Assembly (NCBI RefSeq): GCF_024102715.1
Contig: NZ_JAGFJM010000078.1
Span: 1-61,608 of the forward strand
Length of the DNA stretch: 61,608 nt
Direction of reading: 5' to 3'
Source: Nitrosomonas communis
GTDB lineage: Bacteria > Pseudomonadota > Gammaproteobacteria > Burkholderiales > Nitrosomonadaceae
Positions 27,183 through 36,285 of this stretch are shown here, one piece after another. Position 1 is the stretch's first letter, and each line of letters begins with the position of its first letter. A program made the translations under genes and the position numbers. A model generated the notes under the pieces. The model did not search any database, was not told the origin of the DNA, and saw only the letters and a program-made list of their open reading frames with translations.

Positions 27183-27203
27183 AACTGTTCCTCAAATATA
27201 GTC

Positions 27204-28154
27204 CTAAATCCCTGCTCCACCCTCGAACGTTTCATGCCGCATCTGCGCTTGGGTAATATGGCTGCCGGGTGGCACGCTTCGAGTCAACCAAACATTTCCG
27301 CCTATTGTTGAACCGCGTCCGATCGTGATACGCCCCAGTATGGTTGCGCCTGCATAAACCACCACATCGTCCTCCACGATGGGATGACGCGGTATCCCTT
27401 TCACCAAAGCTCCATGCTCATCTACCTGGAACCGTTTTGCACCTAAAGTGACTGCTTGATATAGCCGCACATTGCGACCTATGATAGCCGTCTCTCCAAT
27501 CACCACACCCGTGCCATGATCAATAAAAAAGCTGCCGCCAATCTGCGCACCTGGATGGATCTCTACACCGGTTAGCGAATGCGCTATTTCTGAAATCATC
27601 CGTGCGATGAGCGGCACTCCGAGCCGATGTAACTCATGCGCCAACCGGTAATAAATAATCGCCATGATGCCCGGATAACATACCAGCACCTCATCCACGC
27701 TGCGCGCAGCTGGATCACCTTCGTAAGCTGCAACAATGTCGCTTTCCAGCAAGCTGCGAATCGCAGGCAGACATTTGGCAAATGCTTGCGTGATCGTGAT
27801 TGAACGCTCGCGATCTTCATCGCTCAGATGTTCCAAACCTGAGCTGAAGTGTAATTCATGCTGTATCTGCACTAACAGCGTGCGTAGAGTAGTATTCAGC
27901 ATATGTCCGACATAATGATCAACCCCCTCATCCGCCAGATCGGCCGAACCCAGGCGATTTGGAAACATTGCCGCACTCAACCCCTCTGCAACGCCAACCA
28001 GAATTTTGCGCGAAGGGAGTTTGGGCGGCCTTCTGTGTCCCAGCCGATTTTCCAGAGAAGCAATTCGCTGGACGCGCAATTCTGCCACGATACGATCAAT
28101 CTCCAGATTGGTGCTTCTTAACTGGAGATCACTGAATCTATTGACATTAGTCAC
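27204..28154 (-). CDS. cysE: Serine O-acetyltransferase (EpsC/SrpH type)
   Basis: It acetylates L-serine from acetyl-CoA, giving the substrate for cysteine synthase. The 316-residue protein has the left-handed beta-helix hexapeptide repeats ([40 protein letters not shown]). It carries a long helical N-terminal part of about 170 residues, as in the EpsC/SrpH branch. The start is GTG at 28154, overlapping the cysK stop in GTGA, so the two are translationally coupled. Confidence 0.94.
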   Translation of the reverse strand: MTNVNRFSDLQLRSTNLEIDRIVAELRVQRIASLENRLGHRRPPKLPSRKILVGVAEGLSAAMFPNRLGSADLADEGVDHYVGHMLNTTLRTLLVQIQHELHFSSGLEHLSDEDRERSITITQAFAKCLPAIRSLLESDIVAAYEGDPAARSVDEVLVCYPGIMAIIYYRLAHELHRLGVPLIARMISEIAHSLTGVEIHPGAQIGGSFFIDHGTGVVIGETAIIGRNVRLYQAVTLGAKRFQVDEHGALVKGIPRHPIVEDDVVVYAGATILGRITIGRGSTIGGNVWLTRSVPPGSHITQAQMRHETFEGGAGI

Positions 28155-29131
28155 CCTATATTCAACCCTTGTTCATTGAACACACCTTCAAAGAGAATAC
28201 TGCTCAAATAACGCTCGCCAGAATCAGGCAAAATGACCACAATTGTTTTACCCCTGTTTTCCAAACGCCTGGCATGCCGGATCGCTGCTGCCACCGCAGC
28301 GCCAGAAGAAATACCGGAAAGTATTCCTTCTTCCCGCGCAAGGCGGCGCGCATATAAAACAGCCTCTTCGTTACTGATTTGTTCAACTTCATCCACCAGG
28401 GAAAGATCAAGGTTGACCGGTACAAAACCAGCGCCTATTCCTTGAATCTTGTGCGGTCCCGGCGTTAATGGCTGACCCGAACGCTGCTGAGTAATGACCG
28501 GGCTTGCGGCCGGTTCGACTGCAACAGACGTCATTGCCTTTCCTTTGACTTGTTTAATATAACGGGACACGCCTGTCATCGTGCCTCCCGTTCCGATGCC
28601 CGCCACAAAAATATCAATTGCGCCATCGGTATCTTGCCAGATCTCTGGACCTGTTGTTTGTTCATGTATCGCTGGATTGGCTGGATTGTTGAATTGTTGT
28701 AACAAAACATAACGCTCAGGATCTGCCGCCACGATTTCATTGGCTTTTGCAATCGCACCGCCCATACCACGCGGCCCCTCCGTCAGAACCAGTTTGGCAC
28801 CGAAGGCAAGCAGCAATTTCCGCCGTTCGACACTCATGGTTTCCGGCATTGTTAAGGTCAGGGGAATACTTCGCGCAGCAGCAACAAATGCCAAGGCAAT
28901 ACCAGTATTACCACTCGTGGGTTCTACTAATTCCTTGCCAGCACCAAGTAACCCTTGACGCTCAGCTTCATCGACCATCGCAACGCCAATACGGCATTTG
29001 ACCGAATATGCCGGATTACGTCCTTCAATTTTGGCCAGCACAGTCGCTGCCGCACCATCAGTAATACGATTAAGCCGGACTAGCGGTGTGTGTCCAATCG
29101 ATTGTGAATTGTCTTGATACCAATTTGACAT
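28151..29131 (-). CDS. cysK: Cysteine synthase A (O-acetylserine sulfhydrylase)
   Basis: This PLP enzyme makes cysteine from O-acetylserine and sulfide. The PLP lysine lies in [11 protein letters not shown], the substrate loop is [13 protein letters not shown], and the phosphate loop is [14 protein letters not shown]. The tail [14 protein letters not shown] is typical of CysK rather than CysM. The 326-residue length is normal. It is the first gene of cysK-cysE-glcG. Confidence 0.94.
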   Translation of the reverse strand: MSNWYQDNSQSIGHTPLVRLNRITDGAAATVLAKIEGRNPAYSVKCRIGVAMVDEAERQGLLGAGKELVEPTSGNTGIALAFVAAARSIPLTLTMPETMSVERRKLLLAFGAKLVLTEGPRGMGGAIAKANEIVAADPERYVLLQQFNNPANPAIHEQTTGPEIWQDTDGAIDIFVAGIGTGGTMTGVSRYIKQVKGKAMTSVAVEPAASPVITQQRSGQPLTPGPHKIQGIGAGFVPVNLDLSLVDEVEQISNEEAVLYARRLAREEGILSGISSGAAVAAAIRHARRLENRGKTIVVILPDSGERYLSSILFEGVFNEQGLNIG

Positions 29132-29524
29132 CAGTTATTCCTTTCCTTATCACCATCCTTACGTATCATCGCTGATCATCCGCAGGAATATCAAACATCC
29201 AACAATTATTTAGTGCTTTATTTTAACCGGCATTGCCTATTCGGCAGCACATTTATCCCATGCTGCAAATTTGTATGACATAAAAGCAGGCTCAAATAAT
29301 ATAATAAAACTTCCATTAATCTATTGTAATCTTGAATACACAAGGATGGCATGTTCACGGTATCCAGTGAAGGAATACAAGCAAGCACACAAACAAGCAT
29401 AACCATATGTTACCAGAGGATAACGCCGATTGGCGTTTACATGGGAAGCACCCCTTAATTTACTTAACAAATCTGATCATTATCCCTTTCCCAGCGGCAG
29501 TCAAATTTTTGCAGTTAATCCGAC
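29132..29524. other. Divergent intergenic region between cysK and the MASE1 gene
   Basis: This 393-base AT-rich stretch should contain promoters for both genes. The only clear structure is a 6-bp hairpin AACGCC-GATT-GGCGTT at 29422-29437. It lies inside a 47-codon open frame from 29407 that overlaps the next gene in another phase and resembles nothing known. No convincing sigma-70 pair or known riboswitch was recognised. Confidence 0.4.
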
Positions 29525-32500
29525 ATGAAACTGCACTTACCCAATTCGCCTGAGTTTTTCATGATACGAGTTATAGCGTTAACAGCAGCATACTTTATCG
29601 CTGGCAAGTTAGGACTAAGTATGCCCTACGTGAGTTCCAGTATTACTTTATTCTGGCCACCTACCGGAATAGCATTCGCAGCCGTCTTGATATGGGGACC
29701 TTCATGTTGGCCTGGCATTTTTCTCGGTGCGCTTTTAGTTAATTTAACTACAGGTGAACTAGCATTCCCGACTGCATCTGGCGTCGCACTAGGCAATACC
29801 TTTGCGCCAGTGCTCGGCGCGCTTATGCTGAAAAAAGCGATAGGATCTCAAAACATTTTCAAGTGCAGCCAAGATGTTGTCACTTTTATTTTCATCGCCG
29901 CCAGCTCGATGTTATTGAGCGCAACAGGCGGCACGTTATCGCTGTACGTAAGTGGCTTGCTATCAAGTGATATGGTATTAAACGCCTGGCTAGGCTGGTG
30001 GCTTGGAGACATCATCGGTGTAATGATTTTTTTGCCTATGCTGCTAGCCTGGATGAGCAACCAGGCAAATCGAGGATTTCGTCATATCCGACTCAGACTG
30101 GAATTTATCTTGGTCATAAGCAGCTGTATAGCCATGGCTTGGTTGGTATTCGGCGATGTGCTGGCGCTGGGCAATCTCAAGTTATCGCTCGCTTTCCTTA
30201 TATTCCCCCCCTTGATCTGGGCGGGTTTACGTTTCAATGCAACAGGTGTTTCTATTGCTGCTCTGGCAATTACTTTGCTAGCTATCTGGGGAACTGCCCA
30301 GAACCTGGGCCCTTTTTCCCGAGATTACCTCCAGTTGGATCAGTTGATTTTATGTATGTTTGTAGCAACCGTTACGCTCATTTCGTACATGATGATTGGC
30401 ATTCAGGTAAACCAGCACCAGGCAGAACAGAGCTTACGCGATAGCGAATCACGTCTCCGTATGGCTTTGACGGCATCTAATCAGGGCCTTTTTGATCTCA
30501 ATGTGCAAACAGGCGTGGCAACTGTTAGTCCTGAATATGCCTGTATGCTGGGATATGATCCACAAACCTTTGAGGAAACTGTCGCTCGCTGGCGGGATCG
30601 TCTCCATCCGGACGATCGCGAATCGGTCTTTCAGATTTATAAAGATTACATCAGCGGATTACGCGAAGATTATCAAGCAGAATTTCGCCAGCTCACCCTG
30701 CAAGGCAATTGGAAATGGGTACTTTCTGTGGGCAAGGTCATCGAGTGGAATGAGCAAGGGCTTCCGCTACGCATGCTGGGAACACTTACCGACATCAGTG
30801 ACCGGAAAGCTAAGGAGTTCGCTTTACGTCAAAGCGAAGATGCGCTTCGTCGCGCCCAAGCCCTAGCCAAGCTAGGCAGATGGCATTTGGATTTGAGAAA
30901 TAATGCGTTTACCTGCTCCGAGGAAATGCTGCAAATCTTTGGTGTAAAAAATGGCACTTCTCTCAATTATGAAAGTTTTCTGGGCAGCGTTGTGCCGGAA
31001 GACAAGGAACAGGCCGATCGTGCCTGGCGCGCAGCCTTGCAGGGCGCACCTTACGATATCGAACACCGGATCAGTGTGCATGTGCAAATCAAATGGGTTA
31101 AAGAACAGGCCAAGATCACACTTGATAGCAATGACAAGGTGATCGAAGTGATCGGCACAGTCCAGGATATCAGTGAGCGTAAATTCGCAGAAGCAGTAGT
31201 TATTCATGCAAAGACTTTACTGCGAACAGTTATTGACGCCACACCAGACTGGATTTTCGTAAAAGATAAGCAGCATCGATTTGTATTGGTAAACCAAGCC
31301 TTTGCCAGCAGCCAGGGACTTAAACCTGCAGAGATGATCGGTAAACCGGATACTGATTTCTGGCCTGCACATCTATGTTATGGCAACCCAACTCAAGGCA
31401 TCAGAGGATTTCATGCAGATGACGATGAGGCGTTCGCTGGCAAAAACGTACACAATCCTGCTGATCCTGCTACGCTAGCGGATGGTGAGCTGCGCTGGTT
31501 TGACACTTTGAAATTGCCGATGCGCAATGCCGATGGTAAGGTAACGGGTGTATTGGCATACGCTCGGGATATTACTGATCGCTTGAGTGTCGAGTCAAAA
31601 TATCGAACACTGATCGAGCAAATTCCAGCGGTAACTTACATCGCCGACATTAATCCTGCCGCAAAAATCATCTACGTCAGCCCGCAAATTGAGTCTCAAC
31701 TCGGCTTCAGCATGCAGGAGTGGCTCGATGATCCTCAACTGCGGCTAAATCAGATTCATGCGGATGATCGGGAACGTATTATCGCTAGCTGGTCTACCAG
31801 TCTTACGCGAGGTGAAGCCTATCATTTGGAATATCGCATCTTTAAAAAGGATGGCAGCATTGCCTGGGTTCGGGATGATGCCGTTTTGCTGAAAGATGCA
31901 GCTGAAAAGCCCATATTGCTTCAAGGAGTCATATTTGATATCTCGCGTCAGAGACAAACTGAAGAAAATCTAAATTCAGCCATCGAGGAACTACGCGTTT
32001 CCGAGAAGCATCAGCGTGAACTCCGCACCCTGGCGGAACGAGAGCAAAGCCTTATGAGCGCATTGCTATCCGCCATGAACATCGGCATTCTGTTTGAAGA
32101 TAATGCTCAACGAGTCGAGTATTTAAATCCAGCGTTCCTCCGCATGTGGGGTATCCGTGACCAGGAAAACCTATTGAATCTGCCGACCAAAACTGTGTTT
32201 GAGCGATTTAGCAAACATTACTTACAATCCTCCCTAGCATCAAAGTTTGCGCCGAGTCCACTGGATACTCATGAAATCAGTGAGCATTCCGAGCTTGAGC
32301 TCACTGACGGCCGCATATTTACCCAGTTATCTTACCCAGTAAACGATACTGAAGGCCGAGCTATCGGGCGGTTGTGGATTTATGAAGATATCACCGGGGA
32401 ACGGCAAACTGCTCAGCAACTCATCTACTTGGCTGAACGTGATCCCCTGACAGGTCTGTACAACCGGCACCGTTTCCAGGAAGAGTTGGATAATTTGATC

Positions 32501-33694
32501 GCAACCTCCTTATGCAATCAAAGCAAATTTGCGTTGCTCTATTTTGATCTGGATGATTTCAAATATATTAATGATACCTTTGGCCACCGCGCAGGAGATT
32601 CAGTATTGGTGCGCGCTGCCGGAGAAATCTCCAGTATTGTTCGTAAGATCGAAATATTCGCGCGCCTGGGAGGCGATGAGTTTGCTATTCTAAGTCTTGT
32701 TCAACCCGAAGATGATATTAGCGCACTGCCAACTCGGATTGTGGCAGCCATTTCATCTATTCCCTTGCATTTTCGCAACACAAATATTCGTCTCACCAGC
32801 AGTGTCGGTATAGCGATCTTTCCGGAACATGGTGAAACAGCAGAAAGTCTGATTGCCCATGCTGATGCTGCCATGTATCAGGCCAAAAACAAAGGCAAGA
32901 ATACCTGGGCCATCTACGATCCTATGCGTGACACTTCTGAAGCCATGATGCATCGAATGGCCTGGCATAACCGCATAGCACATGCTCTTGAGCAAGATCT
33001 GTTTGAAATTCATTTTCAGGGAATATATGAAACCACCCAGAACACCCTGACCCACTTAGAATCACTTGTCAGGATGCGGGATGCGAATGAACCTGCTCAT
33101 CTGATTATGCCGGGTCAATTCATACCCGTGGCAGAGAAGAGCGGGCAAATCGTCAGCATAGATCGATGGGTAATAAAGCGCATCATCGAGTTGCTCAGCC
33201 AGAATCTAGCTATGCCGCCAGTCGCCATTAATATTTCTGGCCGCACCTTTGATGATCCAGCAATTCCACACTATATCCGTAATCTGCTCAACGAATTTAA
33301 TGTGGATCCGGCACGTCTCATCATAGAACTGACCGAAACCGCTGCAGTATCAGACATTCAGGATGCTCAACGTTTTATCGAAGCAACCCAGCAAACCGGT
33401 TGCCGTGTTTGCCTGGATGATTTTGGCAGCGGATTTTCCACCTTCGGCTATCTGAAATACCTAAGCGTGGAAATACTCAAAATAGATGGCTTATTTATCC
33501 GCGATCTCGCTAAGAACAAGGACAACCAAATTTTCGTCAAAGCCATGGTAGAAGTCGCACGCGGACTCGGAAAAACAACTATAGCAGAGTTTGTAGAAGA
33601 CGCCGACACGCTGAGCATGGTAAAAAGCATGGGCATCGATCTTGCCCAGGGATATTTCTTTGGACATCCAGGCGCACAAATTCCCAGCAAATGA
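29525..33694 (+). CDS. MASE1 membrane sensor with PAS domains, GGDEF and EAL
   Basis: This 1389-residue protein is a predicted c-di-GMP enzyme anchored in the inner membrane. Residues 10-300 form a MASE1 sensor with about eight helices (ITLFWPPTGIAFAAVLIWGP is a hallmark). Four or five PAS/PAC units follow (about 310-430, 440-560, 565-700, 705-820, 830-970). GGDEF is intact at 1049-1053, but the inhibitory RxxD site reads RKIE. The EAL signature is ESL at 1179-1181 in THLESLVRM; the catalytic Glu is kept, as are LTETAA, CLDDFGSGFS, ILKIDG and EFVED. Phosphodiesterase activity is therefore possible. An ATG 13 codons later (MIRVIALTA) could be the real start. The input signal is unknown. Confidence 0.92.
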   Translation: MKLHLPNSPEFFMIRVIALTAAYFIAGKLGLSMPYVSSSITLFWPPTGIAFAAVLIWGPSCWPGIFLGALLVNLTTGELAFPTASGVALGNTFAPVLGALMLKKAIGSQNIFKCSQDVVTFIFIAASSMLLSATGGTLSLYVSGLLSSDMVLNAWLGWWLGDIIGVMIFLPMLLAWMSNQANRGFRHIRLRLEFILVISSCIAMAWLVFGDVLALGNLKLSLAFLIFPPLIWAGLRFNATGVSIAALAITLLAIWGTAQNLGPFSRDYLQLDQLILCMFVATVTLISYMMIGIQVNQHQAEQSLRDSESRLRMALTASNQGLFDLNVQTGVATVSPEYACMLGYDPQTFEETVARWRDRLHPDDRESVFQIYKDYISGLREDYQAEFRQLTLQGNWKWVLSVGKVIEWNEQGLPLRMLGTLTDISDRKAKEFALRQSEDALRRAQALAKLGRWHLDLRNNAFTCSEEMLQIFGVKNGTSLNYESFLGSVVPEDKEQADRAWRAALQGAPYDIEHRISVHVQIKWVKEQAKITLDSNDKVIEVIGTVQDISERKFAEAVVIHAKTLLRTVIDATPDWIFVKDKQHRFVLVNQAFASSQGLKPAEMIGKPDTDFWPAHLCYGNPTQGIRGFHADDDEAFAGKNVHNPADPATLADGELRWFDTLKLPMRNADGKVTGVLAYARDITDRLSVESKYRTLIEQIPAVTYIADINPAAKIIYVSPQIESQLGFSMQEWLDDPQLRLNQIHADDRERIIASWSTSLTRGEAYHLEYRIFKKDGSIAWVRDDAVLLKDAAEKPILLQGVIFDISRQRQTEENLNSAIEELRVSEKHQRELRTLAEREQSLMSALLSAMNIGILFEDNAQRVEYLNPAFLRMWGIRDQENLLNLPTKTVFERFSKHYLQSSLASKFAPSPLDTHEISEHSELELTDGRIFTQLSYPVNDTEGRAIGRLWIYEDITGERQTAQQLIYLAERDPLTGLYNRHRFQEELDNLIATSLCNQSKFALLYFDLDDFKYINDTFGHRAGDSVLVRAAGEISSIVRKIEIFARLGGDEFAILSLVQPEDDISALPTRIVAAISSIPLHFRNTNIRLTSSVGIAIFPEHGETAESLIAHADAAMYQAKNKGKNTWAIYDPMRDTSEAMMHRMAWHNRIAHALEQDLFEIHFQGIYETTQNTLTHLESLVRMRDANEPAHLIMPGQFIPVAEKSGQIVSIDRWVIKRIIELLSQNLAMPPVAINISGRTFDDPAIPHYIRNLLNEFNVDPARLIIELTETAAVSDIQDAQRFIEATQQTGCRVCLDDFGSGFSTFGYLKYLSVEILKIDGLFIRDLAKNKDNQIFVKAMVEVARGLGKTTIAEFVEDADTLSMVKSMGIDLAQGYFFGHPGAQIPSK

Positions 33695-33711
33695 CAAAAG
33701 TCACAATTTCA

Positions 33712-33978
33712 TTATCGTGCAAACTTCCGCACCACTGCCATAAGCTCATCTATCACAGCCCCACCATTCCCGGACTGAATGGCGTCCTGCACACAACCAT
33801 GCGCATGGTTCTCAAGTAACTGCATGGCTACAGCATCCAGTGCAGATTGCAAGGCGGCAACTTGGTTCAGGATATCGACGCAGTAACGATCTTCTACGAT
33901 CATTTTAGCCACGCCACGTACTTGACCTTCAATGCGGCTAAGACGCTTTATGAGTGCATCTTTGTCTGTCTGTATCAC
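33712..33978 (-). CDS. csoR: CsoR-type copper-sensing repressor
   Basis: This all-helical repressor of the CsoR/RcnR family usually controls copper export genes. With the GTG start at 33978 it has 88 residues: [17 protein letters not shown], then the Cu(I) triad Cys33, His58 and Cys62 (YCVDILNQ and ENHAHGC), spaced as in CsoR. The start is uncertain. A TTG at 34026 or an ATG at 34080, in the same frame, would lengthen the front and overlap copZ. No clear Shine-Dalgarno sequence precedes the GTG. It lies directly downstream of copZ. Confidence 0.85.
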   Translation of the reverse strand: MIQTDKDALIKRLSRIEGQVRGVAKMIVEDRYCVDILNQVAALQSALDAVAMQLLENHAHGCVQDAIQSGNGGAVIDELMAVVRKFAR

Positions 33979-34009
33979 GTGACCAGGTACGTGACATAAC
34001 TCTTTTTTA

Positions 34010-34219
34010 TTAGATGATGGCTTCAAAGCCTGCGTCCTCAATTGCTTGTCTAAACTGATCGACACAGGCGATAGCCGCATCGAACTGGATAGTCACCTGT
34101 GCATTCTCCAGTGAAACTTCTACGCTACCCACTCCCGAAATCTTTTCCACCACGTTTTTTACACTTCTGACACAACCCATGCAGGTCATGCCCTTGATGT
34201 TGATGATTGTTGTTTGCAT
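34010..34219 (-). CDS. copZ: Copper chaperone CopZ-like (HMA domain)
   Basis: This 69-residue single heavy-metal-associated domain carries the metal site GMTCMGC (Cys13 and Cys16) and the usual [12 protein letters not shown] and AIEDAGFEA. It is predicted to carry Cu(I) in the cytoplasm. AGGAG lies before the ATG. It is followed by csoR. The usual partner, a CopA P-type ATPase, is missing from this locus; decayed insertion sequences lie on its other side. Confidence 0.9.
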   Translation of the reverse strand: MQTTIINIKGMTCMGCVRSVKNVVEKISGVGSVEVSLENAQVTIQFDAAIACVDQFRQAIEDAGFEAII

Positions 34220-34680
34220 TTAATGACTCCTAGTTATATTTTGTGTCAGCCCGAACATCCCCTTTTTTTCTCAAGCAGGCTGCCTAGTTTTTAAGCACCC
34301 CTGAAGAAATGCAATGAGACTATACATTCAAAAGAGGGCTCGCTCGCACTTTTTGATTCGACGGGTATTTCTGCTGGCAATGGCCAGGGCAATGTCACGT
34401 TTAAAACCATCAATGCCATACATAGTTTGGGCCATTTGTCTAGTTCCAATATTGCACGAATGGAAGTAGCAACTCCATGATAATTACTTATAATTCAGTT
34501 ATCTAGACTGACTAAAGTTTAGTTTAGAGTTGCACCATCAAAAGAGAAAATAATCCAAGGTCAAGAAAGTAACAAAAATACTTGACAAAGCAACGAAAAA
34601 ATCGCGGCCCCTAAGAAGGGGTTTGGAAATTGTGAGTCCTGGGTTAATGTAGCGTCTTTTTGCTATTAGCAAACAATATC
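34220..34680. other. Intergenic stretch upstream of copZ with an unexplained open segment
   Basis: No gene could be assigned. Between about 34350 and 34485 several frames stay open on both strands: plus reads GNGQGNVTFKTINAIHSLGH, minus reads MAQTMYGIDGFKRDIALAIA. One is perhaps the tail of a lost gene, but neither was recognised. Further on is a short GC stem CCCC-TAAGAA-GGGG near 34611-34624. The copZ-csoR promoter should lie close to 34220-34300. Confidence 0.35.
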
Positions 34681-35215
34681 ATGAATCAACAAAAAAGCGG
34701 AAGAAACGTTATCCGAATAATCTGAGCGATGGAGCGTGGCGTTGTTTGAAACCACATCTGCCAATATCAGCCGTGGATAGTGGATTGTTTCAGTAGAACA
34801 TTTAAAAAGAACAGCCGTTCAGCCTGAGTCTGTCGAAAACCAGTGTCAGCAGTTATTAGCGATTCAACAAACTCACCGCGAACAGGAAAGGTTTTGCTGG
34901 AACAATCCAGTAGGTCACGAGAGTTGAGTATGCGTCAGGTGGCAAATGCGATCTTGTATATTTTGCAAACAGATTGTCAATGGCGACAATTGCTTCGTGA
35001 ATTCGTGAATTCCTGGTCTGGAGCTCGATTGACTACTATTTTTACCGCTGATCCCATAACGGGACATGGGAACGTCTTCACCATTTGTTGCGTTCTCCCT
35101 TGCGAGAAAAATGTGGGCGACACAAACAGCCGACGGCAGGCTGCCTGGATCCAAAGTGTCAAATGTACCGCGGTTCCTGGGTAATGTGATTTTGATGCGT
35201 AACACTGGACGAGTT
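34681..35215 (+). pseudogene. IS5-family transposase remnant
   Basis: Several frames must be joined. The start reads KKRYPNNLSDGAWRCLKPHL, the DUF4096-like opening of this transposase group. After a damaged gap comes MRQVANAILYILQTDCQWRQ, then in other frames YYFYR, SHNGTWERLHHLLRS and KQPTAGCLD, ending in SVKCTAVPG. This matches the first half of IS5-family (IS427/IS1031-like) transposases up to the first catalytic Asp region. The C-terminal half is missing. It has stop codons and at least three frameshifts, so it is inactive. Confidence 0.8.
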
Positions 35216-35247
35216 ACTATATAAGCACGTGAGTTCGGTATAAAAAA

Positions 35248-35905
35248 TCACACCACGTCTGGAAGAGCCTGAGAAAATTTAATATTAAGGGAGGGTTTCT
35301 TCTCACGGAAGGTGTAAGCCGCTAACCCGGCTATCAAATTAACAAAGAAGTTAAATGGGCTGCGATGGTGAGAATATTCGATTTGCGAGATGTTTTTCAA
35401 TTGATCATTGACAGTCTCAATAATCGAGCTTTTACGCAATAAGAGTTTGTGAAACAGTGGCAATAGTTTGTTTTTCATGTCCTTACGCACCTTGGTAACG
35501 AGCTGCACGCCTTGCTCCCAGGGTTGCTCGAAGAACGACTGGGAGATGTAACCCCGGTCGCCAAATAGTTTCCCAAACAAAGCGTGTGTCAACTCTGGTA
35601 CCGGATCACGGTCATCGACATTGCCCGCCATGATTTTCACTTCCAGCAATTCCCCCCGGTCATTGATGACCAGGTACAACTTGAACCCATAAAACCAATC
35701 CACACTCGTCTTTCCCCGGTCAGCAAACTCTGCCGTTACTTTCTGCGACCAGATACGGCGTTGTGGCATATACTGATCTTGGTCGAATCAATGAAGCTGA
35801 TCCCGCTGCAGCGGTCCAAAGCGGCTGACCAGAAAACAACACAAAGGCATTAGCGTGCCAGGCAGCCGCTCAACAAAGCGGTTGTAACTTACTAACCCAG
35901 AACAA
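35248..35905 (-). pseudogene. IS982-family transposase remnant, 5' truncated and frameshifted
   Basis: The minus strand reads LVSYNRFVERLPGTLMPLCC at the 5' side, then after a frameshift SGISFIDSTKISICHN, then after another MPQRRIWSQ. A long open frame (35769-35248) follows, with RGKTSVDWFYGFKLYLVIND, GNVDDRDPVPEL, LFGDRGYISQSFFEQ, IETVNDQLKNISQIEYSHHR and LIAGLAAYTF. These are the DDE-domain motifs of IS982 transposases. The first third is missing or decayed; a possible trace (ANIEVLAALLF) lies at about 35905-35940. It is inactive. Confidence 0.85.
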
Positions 35906-36088
35906 TAGGGCTGCTAATACCTCAATATTGGCTATTCCCTGTTTTGTTTGATTGCATGCAAAAAGACTTCTATGAATAGCAATATCCCTCACTTCAATTC
36001 TTTTGCAAAACTATAGATACTTTGAGTCATGCTGTAGAAATTCAGGACACAAAGGATAGTTAAATTTTTAATCTAGTAAAAAGAAAAA

Positions 36089-36127
36089 CCGCCACAGATT
36101 TACCATATAAAACATTATTTGTGGCGG
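36089..36127 (-). terminator. Rho-independent terminator of the small-peptide unit
   Basis: A perfect 8-bp stem CCGCCACA / TGTGGCGG encloses a 23-base loop. Read on the minus strand it is followed directly by TTTTTCTTTTT. It lies 27 bases after the stop of the 24-residue peptide frame. The plus strand has no T-run, so it works in the minus direction. Confidence 0.75.
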
Positions 36128-36153
36128 CAATTCATGTTTATGCTTGCTTTTAA

Positions 36154-36228
36154 TCAAGATATCAATTCAAGAAAGCTCAACAACACAATAATAATTAAAA
36201 CAAAATTATAGCCTTCTGATAATTTCAT
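36154..36228 (-). CDS. Putative 24-residue hydrophobic peptide
   Basis: This frame is too short for normal gene finding. The ATG at 36228 has GGAGAG seven bases before it. The peptide starts MKLSEGYN, has a membrane-spanning run FVLIIIVLLSFL, and ends ELIS. It lies in its own unit: a TATAAT box about 50 bases upstream inside a 19-bp palindrome, and a strong terminator just downstream. Composition recalls small membrane toxins of type I systems such as Ibs, and also tiny accessory subunits of membrane complexes. No homolog is recognised, so the function is open. It stands alone between an IS fossil and the thyA-folA operon. Confidence 0.5.
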   Translation of the reverse strand: MKLSEGYNFVLIIIVLLSFLELIS

Positions 36229-36266
36229 AAATTCTCTCCGTTAGAGTTTTCTTTGCACTTCAGATA

Positions 36267-36285
36267 ACCATATAAATTATATGGT
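36267..36285 (-). promoter_or_regulatory. Palindrome containing a perfect -10 box for the small peptide
   Basis: A 19-bp sequence with two 9-base arms, ACCATATAA and TTATATGGT, meets at a single central base. On the minus strand it contains TATAAT at 36276-36281. A start site near 36269 would give a leader of about 40 bases. No good -35 is seen, so a regulator may act here. Confidence 0.5.

Noticed and set aside
34637-35187. Near-direct repeats TCCTGGGTTAATGT (34637) and TCCTGGGTAATGT (35175) around the IS5 fossil
   Set aside because: They are direct rather than inverted, the second lies inside the fossil's coding part, and the length is short enough for chance.
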